A stretch of 64,000 nt of DNA from Bradyrhizobium sp. dw_411 (lineage in GTDB: Bacteria > Pseudomonadota > Alphaproteobacteria > Rhizobiales > Xanthobacteraceae): NCBI RefSeq assembly GCF_018449695.1, contig NZ_JAAVUY010000003.1:62001-126000 (forward strand), given 5' to 3'. Shown piece by piece: positions 1-7,405 of the stretch. The translations under genes were made by a program, and so were the position numbers. The notes beneath the pieces are model-generated. The model was not told the DNA's origin. It saw only the letters and a program-made list of their open reading frames with translations, and searched no databases. Every line of letters begins with the position of its first letter. The stretch's first letter is position 1.

Positions 1-426
1 CGCAATGTGATCCCGCAAACCGCGGAACTGCACGGCACCGTCCGTACCCTGACGGCGGAGATGCGGAAGCTGGTTGAGAAGCGGGTGCATGAGGTCGTCG
101 CTGGCGTGGCGCAGGCGACGGGCACCAAAATCGATCTGAACTATGAGCGCGGTTATCCCGTGCTGGTCAATCATGCTTCGCAGACCGATTTCGCCATCGA
201 GGTGGCCAAGGAAATCGCCGGGGACGCCAACGTTGGCGAGATGCCGCCGATGATGGGTGCGGAGGATTTCGCCTTTATGCTGGAGCAGCGGCCGGGCGCG
301 TTCATCTTCTGCGGCAATGGCGACAGCGCCGGGCTGCATCACCCCGCCTATAATTTCAACGATGAAGCGATTGTGTTCGGGACGTCGTATTGGGTGAAGC
401 TGGTCGAGAACATGCTGGCGGCGTGA
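1..426 (+). CDS. M20 family amidohydrolase, C-terminal part (5' cut by window)
   Basis: The frame is open from base 1, so this is the last ~141 codons of a longer gene; the GTG at 7 is an internal Val codon. It begins in the NVIPQTAELHGTVRTL strand typical of the dimerisation domain of M20/ hippurate-hydrolase type amidohydrolases and ends with the metal-domain motifs MGAEDFAF and GLHHPAYNFND, which contribute the last metal-site Glu and His of the family. Such enzymes hydrolyse N-acyl amino acids or similar amides in the cytoplasm; the substrate cannot be told from this fragment. It is convergent with the phosphate transporter gene, with a shared hairpin terminator between them. Confidence 0.9.
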   Translation, partial: RNVIPQTAELHGTVRTLTAEMRKLVEKRVHEVVAGVAQATGTKIDLNYERGYPVLVNHASQTDFAIEVAKEIAGDANVGEMPPMMGAEDFAFMLEQRPGAFIFCGNGDSAGLHHPAYNFNDEAIVFGTSYWVKLVENMLAA

Positions 427-460
427 TCGCTCTCACCGGCGTGGCGACAGGTACATACGA

Positions 461-489
461 AAAGGCCCGCGCTGATGGCGCGGGCCTTT
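461..489. terminator. Bidirectional hairpin terminator
   Basis: A perfect 12-bp stem (461-472 with 478-489) closes a 5-base loop, and the arms begin and end with AAA/TTT so both strands offer a short U stretch. It lies between two convergent genes. Confidence 0.8.
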
Positions 490-515
490 GGCTTTAAAGA
501 GTTCGTGAGCGCCGT

Positions 516-2138
516 TTACAGGAAGCGCGAGAACACGAAGTAAAGCGTACCCGAGATGATCATCGCGGCCGGCAGGGTCAGGATCCAGGCCAGCGCGATG
601 TTGCGGATGGTCGACCATTGCAGGCCGGAGCCGCTGGCGGCCATGGTGCCGGCGATGCCGGAGGACAGCACGTGGGTGGTCGAAACCGGCAGACCGTATC
701 CGTCCGCCGCCGCGATGGTCGCGGCCGCGGTGATCTCGGCGCAGGCACCCTGCGCATAGGTCAGATGGGTCTTGCCGATCTTTTCGCCGACCGTCACCAC
801 GATCCGCTTCCAGCCGATCATGGTACCCAAGCCAAGCGCGATCGCTACCGCGATCTTGACCCAGCTCGGAATGAACTTGGTCGCACCGTCGAGCGAGCTC
901 TTGTAGCCGTTGAGCGTGGCGACTTCGTCATCCTTGAAATCGCTGGCGTTGTTCTTCATCAGGAAGCGGATCGCCTCGGACGCCAGATACATGTCGTTGC
1001 GGGTGTTGCCGACGGAATCGGCCGGGAACTTGGCCAGCGATCCGTACTGCTTCACCTGCTTGCTGATGTCGCTGATCATCGACGCCAGCGCCGGATAGGT
1101 GCCGTCGTTGAGCTGACGCTGTGCGACGTAGTCGGTTACGGTGGCCTTCGCATTGGCGGGGACAGCGTGGCCGGCGCCCTTCTTTTCCATGATGCTGCTC
1201 GCGGCCGTCGAATTGGTGACGAACTGCGCGATCTGGCTCTCGGGCAGCGCCCGGTTGAGCGCATAGGCGGTCGGAACGGTGCCGATCAGGATCAGCATGA
1301 TCAGGCCCATGCCCTTCTGACCGTCGTTGGAGCCGTGGAAGAAGCTGACCAGCGTGCAGGTCAGGATCAGGATGCCGCGGATCCACACCGGCGGCGGCTG
1401 GTCACCCTTGGGCTCGGCGAACAGCGCCGGGGTTGCCCGCTGCATGACCGTCTTGAGGACGAACAGCAGCAAGGCGGCGAGTGCAAAGCCAAACAGTGGC
1501 GACAGCAGCAGCGCCTTGCCGATATTGGCGGCCTGCGACCAGTCGACGCCGGAGGTGCCGTCACGGCCGCGCAGCAACGCGTTGGCGATGCCGACACCCA
1601 TGATCGATCCGATCAGAGTGTGAGAACTAGAGGCCGGCAAACCGAAGTACCAGGTGCCGACGTTCCACATGATCGCCGAGATCAACAGCGCGAACACCAT
1701 CGCGAAGCCGGCGCCACTGCCGACCTGCAGGATCAGTTCGACCGGCAACAGCGAGACGACGCCGAAGGCGACCGCACCGGTCGACATCAGAACGCCGAAC
1801 AGATTGAACATGCCCGACCACACCACGGCGATATTGGCCGGCAGCGAACGGGTGTAGATCACGGTGGCAACCGCATTGGCGGTGTCGTGGAAGCCGTTGA
1901 CGAACTCGAAGCCGAGCGCAATCAGCAAAGCGACAAAGAGCAAAATGTAGGGTGCGAAGGATGTGATCCGGGTTCCGGTCGCATCAACGTCGTCATATAT
2001 GCTGTAGGCAACAAACAAGAGCGCGGCCGCGACCACCCCCAAATAAATAATCCCGGTCAGCGGATGCATACCGCCGTCCAGATCCGGCCCCTTACTCCGT
2101 GCGGGCTCGATTGATCCGGGTAACGCAATGTCGCTCAT
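516..2138 (-). CDS. pit: PiT family inorganic phosphate transporter
   Basis: This 540-residue inner-membrane protein is a proton-coupled low-affinity phosphate permease of the PHO4/PiT family. The two internal family repeats are visible: NGFHDTANAV near residues 81-90 and HGSNDGQKG near 268-276. About ten hydrophobic segments flank a long hydrophilic loop (roughly 295-425), as in bacterial Pit proteins. The frame is open to 2303, but I start it at 2138 because GGGAGA sits just upstream and the extra 55 residues look like non-coding leader. It stands alone, so expression probably depends on its own promoter in 2139-2265; I saw no convincing Pho box there. Confidence 0.93.
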   Translation of the reverse strand: MSDIALPGSIEPARSKGPDLDGGMHPLTGIIYLGVVAAALLFVAYSIYDDVDATGTRITSFAPYILLFVALLIALGFEFVNGFHDTANAVATVIYTRSLPANIAVVWSGMFNLFGVLMSTGAVAFGVVSLLPVELILQVGSGAGFAMVFALLISAIMWNVGTWYFGLPASSSHTLIGSIMGVGIANALLRGRDGTSGVDWSQAANIGKALLLSPLFGFALAALLLFVLKTVMQRATPALFAEPKGDQPPPVWIRGILILTCTLVSFFHGSNDGQKGMGLIMLILIGTVPTAYALNRALPESQIAQFVTNSTAASSIMEKKGAGHAVPANAKATVTDYVAQRQLNDGTYPALASMISDISKQVKQYGSLAKFPADSVGNTRNDMYLASEAIRFLMKNNASDFKDDEVATLNGYKSSLDGATKFIPSWVKIAVAIALGLGTMIGWKRIVVTVGEKIGKTHLTYAQGACAEITAAATIAAADGYGLPVSTTHVLSSGIAGTMAASGSGLQWSTIRNIALAWILTLPAAMIISGTLYFVFSRFL

Positions 2139-2265
2139 CTTAATTCTCCCCTGCTCCAAGGCGTTAATTTTAGTTAGGTTATGTGACAGTACGGTGAAAT
2201 GACGCGGATCAAGCCCGCGCCTGGGGATGGTGTTCCTCGGGTAAGGTATTGTTTTGAAAGAAAGT

Positions 2266-3714
2266 TCAGGCTGCGTTGCTCGCACGCAACAAGTTAGCCA
2301 CAATTTTTAAATCCTCGACGAAGTGCTGGTATTGCTCCGCCCGGGCGTCCGCATCGGGTAGCCGCAACAAATAGGACGGATGCACGGTCACCAAAGCCCT
2401 GATTCCGTCTTCGAGATCGATCAGGCGTCCCCGGGTTTTGTTCACGGGGGTAATTTTACCGAGCACGCTCTGTGCGGCTGTCGCGCCCATCGCCACCACG
2501 AGCTCCGGTTTGATCGACCTCAGTTCGCGTTCGTACCATTGCCGACATGCCCTGATTTCAGACGTGTTGGGTCTTTGATGCAGCCGGAATTTTCCGCGGG
2601 CCAGAAACTTGAAATGCTTCACCGCGCCGGTGACATAGAGCTTCGAGCGGTCGATCCCTGCTTCTTCCAGCGCACGGTCGAGCATTTGCCCGGCGGGCCC
2701 GACAAAAGGTTTGCCGGCCAAGTCCTCCTTGTCGCCCGGCTGTTCGCCGACCAGCATCACCCGCGCGTGCTGCGGGCCTTCGCCGAACACAATTTGGGTT
2801 GCGTCTTTCCAGAGCGGACAGGCGCGGCAATCGGCGGCCTCCTCGCGCAGCGCCTGGATTGTGTCGGCGGATGCTGAATGTTTTGGTTTCGTGATGGGAG
2901 TCTGCCGTTTTTGCGATTTGTGCGGTGCCGTTGCCGCGTTGGCGATCATGGCGCTCGCCGCGCGCTCTGCGCCAGCGATCAGAGGCTTAATCAATGAGGC
3001 CTCCGGCAGGTTCCGCCAATATTTCTTCGGCATTTCGGTTTGCATCGCTTTCACCTTCAGCCGTGCCGGGTTGAAGATGCTGGCGTAGTAGCTGCGCCAG
3101 GTTTGTTCGAGCCGGTCTTCCGATGGCGCCTCGGCCTTGCTGACGCCGGCCGTGATCGCGACGGCATCGCCGTCCCAATGCGCGCAGGCATCCGGCGTCA
3201 GGATCGACCACGCCATGTCGGCGAAACGCTTGGCGAAGAACGGTGCGGCAAGTTCGACGATATGATGCTCCGGCTCGAACCAGGCGATGAAGCGCGAGGT
3301 TTCTCTCTGGCCGATTTCGCGGAAGCGAACGAATGCGTGCATCTTGTGCTCGTCGCGGCGTACGGCCTTGGCCATGGCTGCGATACGCGCAACATCGGGA
3401 TCGGTCGCGACCATCAGCAGGTCGGGATTGCCGCGAAGCCGCCACAGCAAACGATAGAGCAGCGCAAACCGCTCGGGGTCGCGATTGAGAATAGTCGACT
3501 GCGCCAGTTCGACGAATTTGGCCGGGACCGTGAAAATGCCGTGTGGGTTTGATGGTGGCGCGATGGCCGATGGTTCGAACAATTCCGGCGAGTTGCCTTG
3601 CACGCGCCATGTCACGTCGGATGGTGAGATGTTGTTGAGGATCAACGCACGGGCGGATTGACGCCAGCCGTCGAAATCGGTTTCGCTTTCCAGCGTCGGG
3701 TAATGATGGCTCAT
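2266..3714 (-). CDS. udgX: DUF4130 / UdgX fusion: uracil-DNA cross-linking protein
   Basis: The 482-residue protein has two parts. Residues ~1-240 match the DUF4130 family that accompanies a radical-SAM partner (ending with the NPARLKVKAM and MPKKYWRNLPE segments). Residues ~275-480 are a uracil-DNA glycosylase fold of the UdgX type: a CRAC cysteine pair, GEQPGDKED, FVGPAGQ and the late HPSYLLR motif. UdgX proteins attack uracil in DNA through a His in a KRRIH loop and stay covalently attached; here the loop reads GKFRLHQRP, with the His at residue 379. The start at 3714 lies one base past the stop of the upstream radical-SAM gene, so the two are translationally coupled. The longer frame to 4068 only overlaps that gene. 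A DNA-repair role is likely; the DUF4130 activity is unknown. Confidence 0.88.
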   Translation of the reverse strand: MSHHYPTLESETDFDGWRQSARALILNNISPSDVTWRVQGNSPELFEPSAIAPPSNPHGIFTVPAKFVELAQSTILNRDPERFALLYRLLWRLRGNPDLLMVATDPDVARIAAMAKAVRRDEHKMHAFVRFREIGQRETSRFIAWFEPEHHIVELAAPFFAKRFADMAWSILTPDACAHWDGDAVAITAGVSKAEAPSEDRLEQTWRSYYASIFNPARLKVKAMQTEMPKKYWRNLPEASLIKPLIAGAERAASAMIANAATAPHKSQKRQTPITKPKHSASADTIQALREEAADCRACPLWKDATQIVFGEGPQHARVMLVGEQPGDKEDLAGKPFVGPAGQMLDRALEEAGIDRSKLYVTGAVKHFKFLARGKFRLHQRPNTSEIRACRQWYERELRSIKPELVVAMGATAAQSVLGKITPVNKTRGRLIDLEDGIRALVTVHPSYLLRLPDADARAEQYQHFVEDLKIVANLLRASNAA

Positions 3715-3715
3715 T

Positions 3716-4957
3716 TCAAAACCCGAACCCCAATTGTGCCGGTTTCGGCTTGAACCGCTCGATGAGTCCGGCGGCATCCAGCAGATGCGGTGCAGGGCGA
3801 TGATCGCTGAGCACGATGAACGGCAGCGCCTTGTTGCGGGGAATGTGCAGCCGGGCGAGATCGGCGGATCGCACCGACGTGAAGCGCCTGGTCGCAATGA
3901 TGCGCTCGACGGCTTTGGTGCCGAAGCCGGGCACACGCAGCAAATCCTCGCGGCTGGCGCGGTTGATATCGATGGGAAAGCGGTCGCGGTGACGCAACGC
4001 CCAGGCCAGCTTGGGATCGATATCGAGCGACAGCATGCCTTCGGTCTGTTCGACGATTTCGCCGACATCGAAACCGTAAAATCGCATCAGCCAGTCGGCT
4101 TGGTAGAGCCGGTGCTCGCGCACCAGAGGCGGCGCGGCCAGCGGCAGCGAGCGGCTGGCATCGGGGATCGGGCTGAACGCAGAGTAATAGACGCGCTTGA
4201 GCCTGTAGGAGCCATAGAGGTTGGCGCTGGTGTTGAGGATGGTCTGGTCGTTGGCAGTATCCGCGCCGATGATCATCTGCGTGCTCTGGCCGGCCGGTGC
4301 GAACCGTGGCGCGGTATTGCCCTTCGGCGTGACCTTGCGGCCTTCCTGCGCCTCATCGAGCTTCAGGCGCAGCCGGCCCATGGTGCGGCGGATCGCGCGC
4401 ACGTTCTTCTCCGGCGCCAGCTTCGCAAGGCTGGTTTCTTCCGGCACTTCGATATTGATGCTGAGGCGGTCGGCATATTTGCCGGCTTCCGCGATCAGCG
4501 CGTCGTCGGCTTCCGGAATGGTCTTGAGATGGATGTAGCCGCGGAAGTGATGTTGCTCGCGTAATTTCCGCGCGACGCTCACCACTTGCTCCATGGTGTA
4601 ATCGGCGCTGCGGATGATGCCGGAGGAGAGAAACAATCCCTCGATATAATTGCGGCGGTAGAAGTCGAGGGTCAGCTTCACCACTTCATCGATCGTGAAG
4701 CGTGCGCGTGGCACGTTGCTGGTGGCGCGGTTGACGCAATAAAGGCAGTCGTAATTGCAGGCATTGGTCAAAAGGACCTTCAGCAGCGAGATGCATCGTC
4801 CGTCCGGCGCATAGGAATGGCAGATACCCATGCCGGGGTCGGTCGAGCCGATGCCCTTGCCGTCGCGGGAGTCCCGTTTCTCGGTGCCGCTGGAGGCGCA
4901 GGACGCGTCATATTTGGCCGCATCCGCCAGGATTTCCAGCTTCCGTTGCACGTCCAT
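3716..4957 (-). CDS. Putative DNA modification/repair radical SAM protein
   Basis: The 413-residue protein carries the radical-SAM iron-sulfur motif CNYDCLYC with cysteines at about 67, 71 and 74, followed by a (beta/alpha) barrel, and near residues 335-375 a helix-hairpin-helix-like segment (INRASREDLLRVPGFGTKAVE) that would contact DNA. This combination is the TIGR03916-type family, which is regularly paired with DUF4130/UdgX proteins, as it is here (1-bp gap to the next gene). An AAAGGGA Shine-Dalgarno lies about eight bases before the ATG. The reaction is unknown. The gene is divergent from imuA, and the LexA box between them could repress both. Confidence 0.88.
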   Translation of the reverse strand: MDVQRKLEILADAAKYDASCASSGTEKRDSRDGKGIGSTDPGMGICHSYAPDGRCISLLKVLLTNACNYDCLYCVNRATSNVPRARFTIDEVVKLTLDFYRRNYIEGLFLSSGIIRSADYTMEQVVSVARKLREQHHFRGYIHLKTIPEADDALIAEAGKYADRLSINIEVPEETSLAKLAPEKNVRAIRRTMGRLRLKLDEAQEGRKVTPKGNTAPRFAPAGQSTQMIIGADTANDQTILNTSANLYGSYRLKRVYYSAFSPIPDASRSLPLAAPPLVREHRLYQADWLMRFYGFDVGEIVEQTEGMLSLDIDPKLAWALRHRDRFPIDINRASREDLLRVPGFGTKAVERIIATRRFTSVRSADLARLHIPRNKALPFIVLSDHRPAPHLLDAAGLIERFKPKPAQLGFGF

Positions 4958-5038
4958 GATTGATCCCTTTGATTCCGTTCGTGAATCTCCTGCACACCAA
5001 TCCCGATTGACTCTGCAGGGTCTGTTAGCTTTATATTA

Positions 5039-5053
5039 GAACATATCATGAAC
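5039..5053. promoter_or_regulatory. LexA (SOS) box GAAC-N7-GAAC
   Basis: GAACATATCATGAAC is an exact direct repeat GAAC-N7-GAAC, the alphaproteobacterial LexA operator form. It lies 68 bases before the imuA ATG and 81 bases before the divergent radical-SAM gene, so damage-inducible control of imuA-imuB-dnaE2 is expected and control of the repair operon on the other strand is possible. Confidence 0.85.
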
Positions 5054-5121
5054 ATTTGAGCCAGCTTCTGGTTCTCTCTCTCTGAACCAGTGGCGATCCA
5101 GAATTTAAAGGAACGGGCGCA

Positions 5122-5913
5122 ATGACCGGCGCACGCACGAGCACGCTTGCGACTTTGCGTGGCAGCATCGAACGCATCGAGACGCCTGGCGACGCCTATA
5201 TGCCGGGCCGGGTGGCGCTTGGGCATGTGGATGCCGATGCGACGCTGCAGGGCGGCCTTGCGCTCGGGGCGGTGCATGAGGTGTTCGCCGAGGGACGCCA
5301 GAGCGCCGCGGCGACGGGGTTCATCGCGGGTCTTGCGGGACGGGCGATTGCGCGCCGGCCGCTGGTGTGGGTAAGGCAGGATTTCACCGAGATTGAATCG
5401 GGTGCGCTGTCGATGAGCGGATTGGCCGAACTCGGTCTCGATCCCCGTCTGCTCGTGGTCGTGCGCGCGGCCGATGTCGATACCGCGTTGCGGACGGCTG
5501 CCGATGCGCTCGCCTGCGATGCGCTGGGTGGTGTCGTGCTGGAAGTCTGGGGCGAAGCGCGCCAGTTCGATCTTGTCGCCAGCCGGAAATTGACACTGGC
5601 CGCGCAGGCCTCGGGCGTCACGGGATTATTGCTGCGGGTCGCGGCGCAGCCATCGCCCTCAACGGCGGAAACAAGATGGATCGTGCGCGCGGCGCATTCG
5701 CCGCCTGCAACTGGGACCGCGTGGGGCGCGCCGGTGTTTGACGCGCAACTGGTTCGTAATCGTCATGGCCCTGTCGGCCGGTGGATCATGGAATGGAAAT
5801 GTGATGAGTGCCTTTTCGAGAAACCGGCGGCGTATCCTCAGCCTGTGGCTGCCGCGCCTGCCCACCGATCGCATCAAACGCCAGATCGTGTTCGAGAGCG
5901 CCGGGCCGGCTGA
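5122..5913 (+). CDS. imuA: ImuA, RecA-like accessory protein of the mutasome
   Basis: This 263-residue protein is the first gene of the SOS-induced imuA-imuB-dnaE2 translesion cassette. It shows the ImuA layout: an N-terminal LRGSIERIE segment, then LALGAVHEVF and a degenerate RecA/SulA-like core (GFIAGLAGRAIARRPLVWVRQD, LLVVVRAADVD, GGVVLEVWG). It acts as an adaptor for DnaE2 and ImuB at damaged forks. A LexA box sits upstream. The last 110 bases overlap the 5' end of imuB in another frame, so the two proteins are translationally coupled. Confidence 0.88.
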   Translation: MTGARTSTLATLRGSIERIETPGDAYMPGRVALGHVDADATLQGGLALGAVHEVFAEGRQSAAATGFIAGLAGRAIARRPLVWVRQDFTEIESGALSMSGLAELGLDPRLLVVVRAADVDTALRTAADALACDALGGVVLEVWGEARQFDLVASRKLTLAAQASGVTGLLLRVAAQPSPSTAETRWIVRAAHSPPATGTAWGAPVFDAQLVRNRHGPVGRWIMEWKCDECLFEKPAAYPQPVAAAPAHRSHQTPDRVRERRAG

Positions 5914-7405
5914 TAATTGCGATAATTCCCCCTGCATCGTCGTCGCCAGGCAAAACAACGCGCTGCAGATTTCCGCGCTGGATAATGCCGCAGCAGATCT
6001 CGGTCTTGAGATCGGCCTGCCGCTCGCCAATGCCCGTGCCATCTGTCCGCACTTGCAAGTCTTCGATGCCGATGAAGTGGCCGATGCGCGGGCGCTGAAT
6101 ATCATTGCCGACTGGTGCGATCGTTTCACGCCCCTGGTGGCACTCGATTCCCCGCATGGCCTGTTTCTCGACATCACCGGCTGCGCCCATCTGTTCGACG
6201 GCGAAGCAGCATTGATGCGGATCATCTGCGATGCGCTGACGCGGCAGGGTTTTGCGGTCAGCGCCGGGATCGCAAGTACATCGGTCTGCGCCCGCACGAT
6301 GACGCGCTATGCCACCGGGCAAATCATCGCGGATGGCGAAGAGACCGAGGCGGTCAGGCCGCTGCCGGTGTTCACGCTCGGCGCCGAGGATGCCATCACC
6401 CGCGGTTTGCGCCGCGCCGGGTTGAAAACCATCGGCGATGTCGCTTCGCGCGCGCGCCACGAAATCACGGCCAGGTTCGGCGCTGATTTCACGGTCCTGC
6501 TGGAACAGGCGCTGGGGCAGGGCGATGCGCCGATCAGCCCGCGCAAGCCATTGCCGGATTATATCGTCGAGAAGCGGTTTCCCGAACCGGTCGCGACCGA
6601 AGGCGTGATCGCATCGACATTATCCCGGCTGGCGCAAACCCTGGTCACGGCGATGGATAGCCAAGGCAAAGGCGCACGGCGGCTGGAGGCGAGCTTCTTC
6701 CGTACCGACGGCGCGGTCCGCACCATCATGGTGGACACCGGCCAGCCCGTCACCAAACCGGATGTGATGGATCGTCTGTTTCGCGAACGGCTCGATGCCC
6801 TGAACGATCCGCTCGATCCCGGCTTCGGCTTCGATTTGATCCGGCTTGCGGCAAGCCGTACCGAAATCGTCGTGCAGCAGCAGCGCGATCTCGACGCCAA
6901 TGTGCACGACAATGATGAACTGGCGGCCCTGATCGATCGCATCGCCGCGCGCATCGGCGGGCGGCGCGTGGTCGTGCATCTGCCGCAGCACACCCATATT
7001 CCGGAGCGCGCGGTGCTGGCGGCGCCGGCACAGCAACATCTCGCCGTCGCGATGCGGGCCGCATGGCCGGCGCGTGTGGAGGGCGAGCCGCCCTTGCGGC
7101 CGTTGCGGTTGTTTGAAAAGCCCGAGCCGATCAAGGTGCCGTTTGCGACGGTTCCTGACGGGCCGCCACATCAGTTCACATGGCGGCGCGCCGAACATGC
7201 GGTGGTGCGGGTGGAAGGCCCTGAACGCGTCGCGATGGAATGGTGGAAACAAGACGGCCAGACCCTGACGCGCGATTATTTCCGGATCGAGGATGAAGCG
7301 GGGCTGCGCTTCTGGATCTATCGCGACGGGCTTTACGGTGAACTCGTCACCAGGGAGGGTGCGTCCGCTCCTCCCAACTGGTTCGTGCATGGGCTATTCG
7401 CATGA
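5804..7405 (+). CDS. imuB: ImuB, inactive Y-family polymerase-like mutasome hub
   Basis: The 533-residue protein resembles Y-family DNA polymerases (palm and little-finger regions, about residues 10-340) but lacks their catalytic acids: the N-terminal strand reads ILSLWLPRLPTDRI and the usual Asp-Glu motif region reads LDSPHGLFLDITG. ImuB is known to be a non-catalytic hub that links ImuA and DnaE2 to the beta clamp. I chose ATG 5804, which puts the conserved RRILSLWLPRLP at the N-terminus; an upstream in-frame ATG at 5738 adds 22 unconserved residues. Its stop overlaps the dnaE2 start (ATGA at 7402-7405). Confidence 0.9.
   Translation: MSAFSRNRRRILSLWLPRLPTDRIKRQIVFESAGPADNCDNSPCIVVARQNNALQISALDNAAADLGLEIGLPLANARAICPHLQVFDADEVADARALNIIADWCDRFTPLVALDSPHGLFLDITGCAHLFDGEAALMRIICDALTRQGFAVSAGIASTSVCARTMTRYATGQIIADGEETEAVRPLPVFTLGAEDAITRGLRRAGLKTIGDVASRARHEITARFGADFTVLLEQALGQGDAPISPRKPLPDYIVEKRFPEPVATEGVIASTLSRLAQTLVTAMDSQGKGARRLEASFFRTDGAVRTIMVDTGQPVTKPDVMDRLFRERLDALNDPLDPGFGFDLIRLAASRTEIVVQQQRDLDANVHDNDELAALIDRIAARIGGRRVVVHLPQHTHIPERAVLAAPAQQHLAVAMRAAWPARVEGEPPLRPLRLFEKPEPIKVPFATVPDGPPHQFTWRRAEHAVVRVEGPERVAMEWWKQDGQTLTRDYFRIEDEAGLRFWIYRDGLYGELVTREGASAPPNWFVHGLFA

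Noticed and set aside
618..2114. 498-codon plus-strand frame
   Set aside because: Antisense to the PiT transporter; its Arg/Gly-rich translation is typical of a high-GC shadow.
2139..2265. Possible Pho box upstream of pit
   Set aside because: CTGTCAC occurs once on the minus strand, but the second half-site does not fit the 11-base spacing.
5804..7405. ImuB as an active Y-family polymerase
   Set aside because: The catalytic acid positions are replaced, as in known non-catalytic ImuB proteins.
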